Below are positions 1 to 5,705 of a stretch of DNA of 5,705 nucleotides, piece after piece (position 1 is the first letter of the stretch; each line of letters opens with the position of its first letter). The stretch comes from Schlegelella_A sp036496385 (GTDB lineage Bacteria > Pseudomonadota > Gammaproteobacteria > Burkholderiales > Burkholderiaceae_C): NCBI GenBank assembly GCA_036496385.1, contig DASXLD010000019.1, positions 1-5,705 on the forward strand, read 5' to 3'. Made by a program: the position numbers and the translations under genes. The notes beneath the pieces are model-generated. The model had not been told where the DNA came from, made no database searches, and saw only the letters and a list, made by a program, of their open reading frames with translations.

Positions 1-68
1 CGGCTCTGGTCGCGCTGCGCCAGCAGCTGCAGCGCGCGCGACTTGAGCGAGCGCGGCGGCCGTTGCAC
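1..68 (-). CDS. recX: Regulatory protein RecX, N-terminal fragment (runs off the left edge)
   Basis: RecX binds RecA filaments and limits their extension, recombinase activity and co-protease activity in the cytoplasm. Only the first 22 codons are in the window. They read as an initiator followed by QRPPRSLKSRALQLLAQRD and QS. The pattern of a basic start followed by a helix of the type S-L-x-x-R-A-x-x-L-L-A-x-R-[DE]-x-S matches the beginning of RecX proteins (E. coli RecX has a similar A-V-R-I-L-A-V-R-D-H-S stretch). The start is GTG at 68-66. No ATG is available in this frame nearby, and an AAGGA lies 5 nt upstream. Only one base separates the GTG from the recA stop codon, the usual recA-recX arrangement. 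Family identity is supported by both position and sequence, but the fragment is too short to judge whether the protein is intact. Confidence 0.87.
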   Translation of the reverse strand, partial: MQRPPRSLKSRALQLLAQRDQS

Positions 69-69
69 G

Positions 70-1140
<1,071 letters not shown>

Positions 1141-1146
1141 GGGCGG

Positions 1147-1152
1147 TCTCCT
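1147..1152 (-). promoter_or_regulatory. recA ribosome binding site
   Basis: AGGAGA at 1152-1147 on the minus strand is a strong Shine-Dalgarno match. It is 6 nt before the ATG at 1140-1138 and 12 nt before the in-frame ATG at 1134-1132. It therefore favours the first of the two and decides the recA start. Confidence 0.75.
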
Positions 1153-1178
1153 GGGGGTGCGGCGATTGTCCGCGAAGG

Positions 1179-1200
1179 CTGGATGTTTGTACAGTAGCAA
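1179..1200 (-). promoter_or_regulatory. LexA (SOS) box abutting a -35-like element of the recA promoter
   Basis: On the minus strand the sequence CTGT-ACAAACAT-CCAG occupies 1194-1179. It matches 7 of the 8 fixed bases of the E. coli-type LexA operator CTGT-N8-ACAG. The left half is perfect and flanked by TA, and the right half has C in place of A. TTGCTA (1200-1195) lies directly upstream and resembles a -35 hexamer. This is the same order as in the E. coli recA promoter, where TTGATA is followed immediately by the 16-bp operator and then the -10. The -10 expected just after the box (around 1178-1172, CCTTCG) is poor, so the exact promoter is uncertain. The box ends 38 nt before the recA ATG. 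LexA repression and DNA-damage induction of recA are inferred from this site. Confidence 0.68.
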
Positions 1201-1224
1201 GGACTCTGGCGCGCGGCATTCCCC

Positions 1225-1250
1225 ACGAGGGGCGGAGTGGCCGCCCTCGT
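1225..1250 (-). terminator. Imperfect hairpin between dctA and recA, possible dctA terminator
   Basis: The plus strand reads ACGAGGGGCGG (1225-1235), a 5-nt loop AGTGG, then CCGCCCTCGT (1241-1250). This is a 10-bp GC-rich stem with one bulged base. It begins 22 nt after the dctA stop and lies upstream of the recA promoter elements, a sensible place for a terminator. No T-tract follows on the minus strand, so it is not a classical intrinsic terminator. It may only slow polymerase or protect the dctA mRNA end. An overlapping smaller stem (CCCC-ACGA-GGGG, 1221-1232) is also possible. Confidence 0.4.
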
Positions 1251-1272
1251 CAGGGTGGAGACTGCCCGCCGG

Positions 1273-2622
1273 CTAGGCAGAAGGGGCGAGATGCGCCGGG
1301 CGACGGTCGAGCACCGCCTCCGGTTCCTCGGCCTCCTCGGCGGTCTCGCCGTCGAGCGTGCGGCGCATCCGCTCGGTGTCGAGATCGCCGGTCCATTTGG
1401 CGACGATCACGGTCGCGACGCCATTGCCGACCAGGTTGGTCAGCGCGCGCGCCTCCGACATGAAGCGGTCGATGCCAAGGATCAGCGCCAGGCCGGCGAC
1501 CGGGACGTGGCCGACCGCCGAAAGCGTCGCCGCCAGGACGATGAAGCCGCTGCCGGTGACGCCGGCCGCGCCCTTCGACGTCAACAGCAGCACCGCGAGC
1601 AGCGTCAGCTCCTGGCCGAACGTCATCGGCGTGTTCGTCGCCTGGGCGATGAAGACTGCCGCCATCGTCAGGTAGATCGAAGTGCCGTCGAGGTTGAACG
1701 AATAGCCGGTCGGGATGACCAGGCCGACGACCGACTTCTTGGCGCCGAGGTTCTCCATCTTGGCCATCATCCGCGGCAGCACCGACTCCGAGCTCGACGT
1801 GCCGAGGACGATCAGGAGCTCCTCCTTGATGTACTTGACGAACTTCCAGATCGAGAAGCCGTGGAAGCGGGCGATCAGGCCGAGGACGACGAAGATGAAG
1901 AACAGGCACGTCGCGTAGAACGTGCCCATCAGCTTGCCGAGCGAGACCAGCGAGCCGACGCCGTACTTGCCGATCGTGAACGCCATCGCGCCGAAGGCGC
2001 CGATCGGCGCGACCTTCATGATGATGCCGACGATCGAGAACAGCACGTGCGACGTCTTCTCGACGACGTCGAAGACGAGCGTGCCGCGGCCGCCGAAGCG
2101 GTGCAGGGCGAAGCCGAACAGCACCGAGAACAGCAGCACCTGGAGGATCTCGCCCTTGGCGAACGCGTCGACCACGGTGTTCGGAATGATCGCGAGCAGG
2201 AAGTCGACCGTGCCCTGCATCTTGCCGGGCCCGGTGTAGGCGGCGACCTGCTTGGTGTCGAGCGAATTCGGGTCGACGTTCATGCCCGCGCCGGGCTGGA
2301 CGATGTTGATGATCACCAGGCCGACGATCAGCGCGATCGAGCTGACGATCTCGAAGTAGAGCAGCGCCAGGCCGCCGGTCTTGCCGACCTTCTTCATGTC
2401 CTCCATGCCGGCGATGCCGACGACGACGGTGCAGAAGATGATCGGCGCGATGATCATCTTGATCAGCTTGATGAAGCCGTCGCCGAGCGGCTTCATCGAT
2501 TCGCCGACCTGCGGCCAGAAATGGCCGAGGATGACGCCGATGATGATGGCGGTGATGACCTGCGCGTAGAGCGACTTGTAGAGCGACTTGTAGAGCGGCC
2601 GCGGCGTCGGATCCTTGTCCAT
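1273..2622 (-). CDS. dctA: C4-dicarboxylate:cation symporter DctA (DAACS family)
   Basis: DctA is an inner-membrane secondary transporter that imports succinate, fumarate, malate and similar C4-dicarboxylates with cations. The 449 residues give the usual DAACS order: hydrophobic helices from about residue 20, HP1 with the serine-rich GTSSSESVLPRM (274-285), the TM7 motif around PTGYSFNLDGTSIY (304-317), HP2 with SKGAAGVTGSGFIVLAATL (349-367), and TM8 with DRFMSEARALTNLVGN (385-400). Aligned by eye to the archaeal aspartate carrier GltPh, R392 matches the arginine that holds the distal carboxylate. S389 replaces the aspartate that holds the amino group, as expected for a carrier of substrates without an amine. 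The C-terminal 40 residues are hydrophilic and acidic. The ATG at 2622 has AGGGGG 9 nt upstream. The gene lies 69 bp after rodA with no dct sensor or regulator in view. Exact substrate preference is inferred. Confidence 0.95.
   Translation of the reverse strand: MDKDPTPRPLYKSLYKSLYAQVITAIIIGVILGHFWPQVGESMKPLGDGFIKLIKMIIAPIIFCTVVVGIAGMEDMKKVGKTGGLALLYFEIVSSIALIVGLVIINIVQPGAGMNVDPNSLDTKQVAAYTGPGKMQGTVDFLLAIIPNTVVDAFAKGEILQVLLFSVLFGFALHRFGGRGTLVFDVVEKTSHVLFSIVGIIMKVAPIGAFGAMAFTIGKYGVGSLVSLGKLMGTFYATCLFFIFVVLGLIARFHGFSIWKFVKYIKEELLIVLGTSSSESVLPRMMAKMENLGAKKSVVGLVIPTGYSFNLDGTSIYLTMAAVFIAQATNTPMTFGQELTLLAVLLLTSKGAAGVTGSGFIVLAATLSAVGHVPVAGLALILGIDRFMSEARALTNLVGNGVATVIVAKWTGDLDTERMRRTLDGETAEEAEEPEAVLDRRPAHLAPSA
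2567..2597 (-). repeat. 12-bp tandem repeat, about 2.6 copies, in the dctA N-terminus
   Basis: TAGAGCGACTTG (plus strand) occurs at 2567-2578 and again identically at 2579-2590, followed by a partial copy TAGAGCG (2591-2597). Because the unit is 12 bp the frame is kept, and it encodes LYKS-LYKS-LYA at residues 10-20 of DctA, just before the first membrane helix. As I recall the family, DctA proteins usually have one YKSLY here, so the second copy looks like a simple in-frame duplication. Confidence 0.8.
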
Positions 2623-2631
2623 GTTCTTCGT

Positions 2632-2637
2632 CCCCCT
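2632..2637 (-). promoter_or_regulatory. dctA ribosome binding site
   Basis: AGGGGG (2637-2632, minus strand) lies 9 nt before the dctA ATG at 2622-2620. The match is moderate and the spacing slightly long. I saw no convincing sigma-54 or sigma-70 promoter in the 69-bp rodA-dctA gap, so dctA may be read through from rodA or from a promoter inside rodA. Confidence 0.5.
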
Positions 2638-2691
2638 CGTCGTCCGGTTCGCGCCGGCGCCGCCTGACTCTACCCGCGTCGGCGCAGCGCG

Positions 2692-3855
2692 TCAGGTCTG
2701 GACGAGGCGCCGGGCCTTGGCGATCGCCATCAGGATGCCGAGCCCGAGGCCGAGCGTGACCATCGCGGTGCCGCCGTAGCTGATGAAGGGCAGCGGCACG
2801 CCGACCACCGGCAGGATGCCGCTCACCATCCCCATGTTCACGAAGGCATAGGTGAAAAAGCTCAGCGTGATGGCGCCCGCGAGCAGGCGCGTGAACACGG
2901 TCGGCGCCTCGGCGGCGATCATCAGGCCGCGAAAGATCAGGAAGACGAAGAAAACGAGGAGCGTGGAGCAGCCGACGAGGCCGAATTCCTCCGAGAAGGC
3001 GGCGAAGATGAAGTCGGTCGTTCGCTCGGGGATGAACTCGAGGTGGGTCTGGGTGCCCTTCATGAACCCCTTGCCGGTCGTCCCGCCCGAACCGATCGCG
3101 ATCTCGCCCTGGATGATGTGGAAGCCCTTGCCGAGCGGGTCGGTGGTCGGGTCGAGCAGGGTGCAGACGCGGTTCTTCTGATAGTCGCGCAGCATCGGCC
3201 ACTTGACCTCGGGCTGGCAGATCTGCTCTTCCGAGAGCACGACCGCGGTGATCGCCGCCGCCGCGATCAGCGCGACCGGGACGATCAGCTTCCACGACAG
3301 TCCGGCGAAGAAGATCACGTACAGCCCGGCCGAGAGGACCAGGATCGCGGTGCCGAGGTCCGGCTGCTTGACGATGACCGCGACCGGAACGAGCAGCAGC
3401 ACCGCGGCGATCGCGAAGTCGAGGAAGCGCAGCTGGCCTTCGCGCCGCTGGAACCACCACGCGAGCATGAGCGGCATCGCGATCTTCATGATCTCGCTCG
3501 GCTGGATCGTCGTCACCCCGATGCTGAGCCAACGGGTGGCGCCCTTCCTCGTGATGCCTATCCCCGGCAACGCCGTCATCACGATCAGAAAGAGACCGAT
3601 CACGTAGAGCGGGATCGCGAGCCGCATCAGCTGCTGGGGCGGGATCTGCGCGGCGAGGAAGAGGACGCCGAACGCAAGCATCATGTTGCGGCCGTGGTCG
3701 GCGAAGCGCGTTCCCTGGTCGTGGCCGGCCGAGTACATCGTCAGCAACCCGGCGGCGGCGAGCAGGACGACGGCGAGCAGGAGCGGAACGTCGAAGCCGG
3801 TGAACGCCGGCCGGGCCCGTTGCCAGAGCGAAGGGCGATCGAAGACGGCGCTCAT
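2692..3855 (-). CDS. mrdB: Peptidoglycan glycosyltransferase RodA (SEDS family, MrdB)
   Basis: RodA polymerises lipid II into glycan strands during rod-shaped side-wall growth, as partner of PBP2 in the elongasome of the inner membrane. The protein is 387 residues (E. coli RodA has 370) and is mostly hydrophobic helices from about residue 23. Family motifs are KGATRWL (104-110), QPSE-IMKIAMPLM (118-130), KQPDLGT (163-169), DPLGKGFHIIQGEIAIGSGG (239-258), PERTTDFIFA (276-285) and PVVGVPLPFISYGG near the end. D281 in TTDFIFA aligns with the catalytic D262 of E. coli RodA. An extra stretch of roughly 12-15 residues around EEQICQPEVKWPM (209-221) precedes RDYQKNRV and accounts for most of the added length. 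The ATG at 3855 is 28 bp after mrdA. The only Shine-Dalgarno candidate is a weak GAG, so translation is probably coupled to mrdA. FtsW, the division paralogue, is less likely because PBP2 is the neighbour and the sequence is closely RodA-like. Confidence 0.96.
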   Translation of the reverse strand: MSAVFDRPSLWQRARPAFTGFDVPLLLAVVLLAAAGLLTMYSAGHDQGTRFADHGRNMMLAFGVLFLAAQIPPQQLMRLAIPLYVIGLFLIVMTALPGIGITRKGATRWLSIGVTTIQPSEIMKIAMPLMLAWWFQRREGQLRFLDFAIAAVLLLVPVAVIVKQPDLGTAILVLSAGLYVIFFAGLSWKLIVPVALIAAAAITAVVLSEEQICQPEVKWPMLRDYQKNRVCTLLDPTTDPLGKGFHIIQGEIAIGSGGTTGKGFMKGTQTHLEFIPERTTDFIFAAFSEEFGLVGCSTLLVFFVFLIFRGLMIAAEAPTVFTRLLAGAITLSFFTYAFVNMGMVSGILPVVGVPLPFISYGGTAMVTLGLGLGILMAIAKARRLVQT

Positions 3856-3865
3856 CGGGAAGGCT

Positions 3866-3881
3866 CGGCAGCGGTCTGCCG
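3866..3881 (-). other. Small hairpin in the mrdA-rodA junction, next to the rodA start
   Basis: On the minus strand CGGCAG-ACCG-CTGCCG (3881-3866) forms a perfect 6-bp stem with a 4-nt loop. It starts just after the mrdA stop (3886-3884) and ends 10 nt before the rodA ATG. It fills most of the 28-bp gap and overlaps the only weak Shine-Dalgarno candidate (GAG, 3866-3864). It has no T-tract, so it is not a terminator. A role in setting rodA translation is inference only. Confidence 0.4.
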
Positions 3882-3883
3882 GT

Positions 3884-5705
3884 TCAACGCGGCCGTGGCG
3901 CGAGCGCGACCTGGTCGCGAACGGCCGGCGGCCCGGGCTGCGGCATCGGTGCCGACGAGGCCGGCGTCACCGCCGCCGGCGGGTCGCCGGCGCGCGCGGT
4001 CGCGGCGCCGTCGACCGTGGCGCCCGGCAGCGGCACCGCGTCAATCGTCCGCGGCACGCCGACCGGCGCCGTCGTCTGGCCGAGCTGCGTCGCGGCAATG
4101 TCGGCCTCGCTCGGGTAGTTGCCGGTGAGCAGGTAGTCGAACACGCGCCGGGCGATCGGCGCCGCCGCGCCGGCGCCGAAGCCGGCGTTCTCGACCACCA
4201 GCGCGACCGCGACGCGCGGCTCCTCGAGCGGCGCGAACGCGGCGTAGAGCGCATGGTCGCGATGACGCTCGTCGAGCCGCGACGCGTTGTACTTCTCGTT
4301 GGCCTTGATCTCGATCACCTGCGCGGTGCCGGTCTTGCCGCCCGACTTGTACGACGCGCCGACGAACGAGCGCGCCGACGTGCCTTCCTGCGTCACTCCG
4401 TAGAGCGCGTTGTGGATGAAGGCAACGTGCTCGGGCTTCCATTCGAGCGGCGCCAGCGGCGCGGCGGTCAGCAGTCGCGAGGCGCGGGTGTCGTAGTTCT
4501 CGACCGCGCGGACCAGGTGTGGCGTGAAGCGCTTTCCGCCGGCGGCGACGGTCGCCTCGGCCTGCGCGAGCTGCAGCATCGTGAACGCGTTGTAGCCCTG
4601 GCCGATGCCGAGCGAGATCGTCTCGCCGGCGTACCACTTCTGGGCCTCCTTCTTCTTGTAGGCGGTGCGCTTCCACTCCGTCGACGGGAGCGTTCCCTTC
4701 AGTTCGCCCTGCAGGTCGATGCCGGTCATCCGGCCGAAGCCGAGCGGCGACATGAAGTCGTGCATCGCATCGACGCCGAGATCGTTGGCGAGCATGTAGT
4801 AGTACGTATCGCACGATTGGACGATCGACTTGTACATGTCGACGCTGCCATGACCGCCTTCCTTGTCGTCACGGAAGCGGTGGTTGCCGAAGTTGAAGAA
4901 GCCGGGGTCGAAGATCGTCTGCTGCGGCGTGCGCTTGCCGAGCGTCAGCGCCGCCAGGGCCATGAACGGCTTGTAGGTCGACCCCGGCGGATAGGTGCCG
5001 CGCAGCGCCCGGTTCAAGAGCGGCTTGTCGGGCGAATCGTTGAGGGCGCGCCAGTTGTCGACGTCGATGCCCTCGACGAACAGGTTCGGGTCGAAGTTGG
5101 GCTTGCTGACGAAGGCGAGGATCTCGCCGTTGCTCGGATCGATCGCGACGAGCGCGCCGCGGCGGTCGCCGAACAGCTGCTCGACCATCGCCTGCAGGCG
5201 GATGTCGATCGACAGCACGATCGCGTTGCCGGGCGTCGCGGGGTTGCTCTTCAGGCGCCGCACCGCGTGGCCGCCGGCGCTCATCTCGACCTCCTCGAAG
5301 CCGGTCGTCCCGTGCAGCTCGCTCTCGTAGCTCTGCTCGACGCCGAGCTTGCCGATGTATTCCGTGCCGCGGTAGTTGGCGAGGTCCTCGTCGGTCCAGT
5401 CCTCCTCCATCTGCTTCTTCTCGTTCGGGTTGATGCGGCCGATGTAGCCGATCAGGTGGCTGCCCACCTCGCCGAGCGGGTAGCTGCGGAAGAGCCGCGC
5501 CTTGATCTCGACGCCGTCGAAGCGGAACTTCTGCGCCGTGAAGCGCGCGACCTCCTCGTCGGTGAGGCGCGTCCTGATCGGCAGCGACTCGACGCTCTTG
5601 CTCTCATCGAGCAGCCGCTTGAAGCGCTTGCGGTCGCGCGGCTGGATCTCGACCACCTCGGCGAGCGCGTCGATCGTCTGGTCGAGATGGTCGACCTTGC
5701 CCGGC
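3884..5705 (-). CDS. mrdA: Penicillin-binding protein 2 (MrdA), elongation-specific transpeptidase, 5' end outside the window
   Basis: PBP2 is the class B penicillin-binding protein that cross-links peptidoglycan made by RodA during cell elongation. It is anchored in the inner membrane with its enzyme domain in the periplasm. The frame is open to the right edge, so the methionine-like GTG near 5656 is internal. 606 residues are visible and roughly the first 90, including the membrane anchor, are missing. Residues 1 to about 150 are the pedestal/dimerisation region (VGSHLIGYIGRIN, YRGTEYIGKLGVEQSYE). The transpeptidase domain follows, with the three active-site motifs: nucleophile S242 in GSTYK (S-x-x-K, 242-245), SCD (297-299) and KTGTAQV (457-463). 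SCD, with Asp instead of Asn, is the PBP2-type form. After about residue 530 comes a Pro/Ala/Thr-rich tail of some 75 residues, about 60 more than E. coli PBP2 has after its nucleophile. rodA follows 28 bp downstream. Confidence 0.97.
   Translation of the reverse strand, partial: PGKVDHLDQTIDALAEVVEIQPRDRKRFKRLLDESKSVESLPIRTRLTDEEVARFTAQKFRFDGVEIKARLFRSYPLGEVGSHLIGYIGRINPNEKKQMEEDWTDEDLANYRGTEYIGKLGVEQSYESELHGTTGFEEVEMSAGGHAVRRLKSNPATPGNAIVLSIDIRLQAMVEQLFGDRRGALVAIDPSNGEILAFVSKPNFDPNLFVEGIDVDNWRALNDSPDKPLLNRALRGTYPPGSTYKPFMALAALTLGKRTPQQTIFDPGFFNFGNHRFRDDKEGGHGSVDMYKSIVQSCDTYYYMLANDLGVDAMHDFMSPLGFGRMTGIDLQGELKGTLPSTEWKRTAYKKKEAQKWYAGETISLGIGQGYNAFTMLQLAQAEATVAAGGKRFTPHLVRAVENYDTRASRLLTAAPLAPLEWKPEHVAFIHNALYGVTQEGTSARSFVGASYKSGGKTGTAQVIEIKANEKYNASRLDERHRDHALYAAFAPLEEPRVAVALVVENAGFGAGAAAPIARRVFDYLLTGNYPSEADIAATQLGQTTAPVGVPRTIDAVPLPGATVDGAATARAGDPPAAVTPASSAPMPQPGPPAVRDQVALAPRPR

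Noticed and set aside
1141..1200. Possible 20-residue N-terminal extension of RecA from a TTG at 1200
   Set aside because: The extension would be encoded across the LexA box and the Shine-Dalgarno site, its residues do not resemble any RecA N-terminus, and the ATG at 1140 has a well-placed AGGAGA.
2651..2660. Perfect 10-bp palindrome GCGCCGGCGC in the rodA-dctA gap, considered as an operator or terminator
   Set aside because: Short GC palindromes are expected by chance at this base composition. It has no loop to form a hairpin and no T-tract, and nothing nearby supports a binding site.
1237..2667. Plus-strand reading frame of 476 codons covering all of dctA on the opposite strand
   Set aside because: Its product is a run of Arg, Asp, Glu, Ala and His with no recognisable fold. 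That is the usual shadow of a GC-rich gene whose third codon positions are nearly all G or C. dctA is unmistakable on the other strand.
1250..3532. Minus-strand reading frame of 760 codons spanning dctA, the gap and most of rodA
   Set aside because: It is out of frame with two clearly identified membrane proteins. Its product is Arg/Asp/His-rich with no domain, and it crosses an intergenic gap, so it is a frame shadow.
3043..4128. Plus-strand frame of 361 codons antisense to rodA and the end of mrdA
   Set aside because: It has low-complexity Arg/Asp-rich composition, no motif and no ribosome site, and it lies across two real genes. It is another GC-driven shadow.
5600..5656. GTG near 5656 as the start of mrdA
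   Set aside because: The frame remains open to the window edge and encodes a plausible PBP2 sequence (KVDHLDQTIDALAEVVEIQ). A start here would also remove the membrane anchor that PBP2 needs.

Overview
The window is ordinary, gene-dense chromosomal DNA from a GC-rich bacterium. The protein sequences look proteobacterial and most like the Betaproteobacteria: a RecA of 356 residues beginning MDMPVKALNTEKAKAL, a gamma/beta-style LexA box upstream of recA, and a DctA of the proteobacterial type. That placement rests on recognising the sequences, not on a search. All five genes are on the minus strand. In transcription order they are mrdA (PBP2, start beyond the right edge), mrdB/rodA, dctA, recA and recX (running off the left edge).

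Right part (about 2690-5705): the cell-elongation pair. PBP2 (mrdA) is the peptidoglycan transpeptidase and RodA is its SEDS glycosyltransferase partner. They are 28 bp apart, and their expected catalytic residues are visible. The two proteins form the synthase core of the elongasome. mreBCD often lies upstream of this pair, but that region is outside the window.

Middle (1273-2622): dctA encodes a sodium- or proton-coupled C4-dicarboxylate symporter. It lies 69 bp behind rodA and has its own Shine-Dalgarno sequence. No dctB/dctD-type regulators are visible next to it.

Left part (1-1272): the SOS recombination module. recA has a leader with a recognisable but imperfect LexA box abutting a -35-like element, the same layout as the E. 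coli recA promoter. An imperfect 10-bp hairpin sits between dctA and recA. recX, the RecA modulator, starts at a GTG one base after the recA stop, and its ribosome binding site lies in the last codons of recA, so the two are probably translationally coupled.

There is no gene-free stretch over 300 bases. I saw no RNA gene, insertion sequence, CRISPR array or phage gene, and no evidence of a previously undescribed system. The long plus-strand reading frames are shadows of these genes. The points worth a second look are small: the recX start, the degenerate SOS box, a 12-bp tandem duplication in dctA, a cysteine-containing insert in RodA, a proline/alanine-rich PBP2 tail, and a hairpin in front of rodA.
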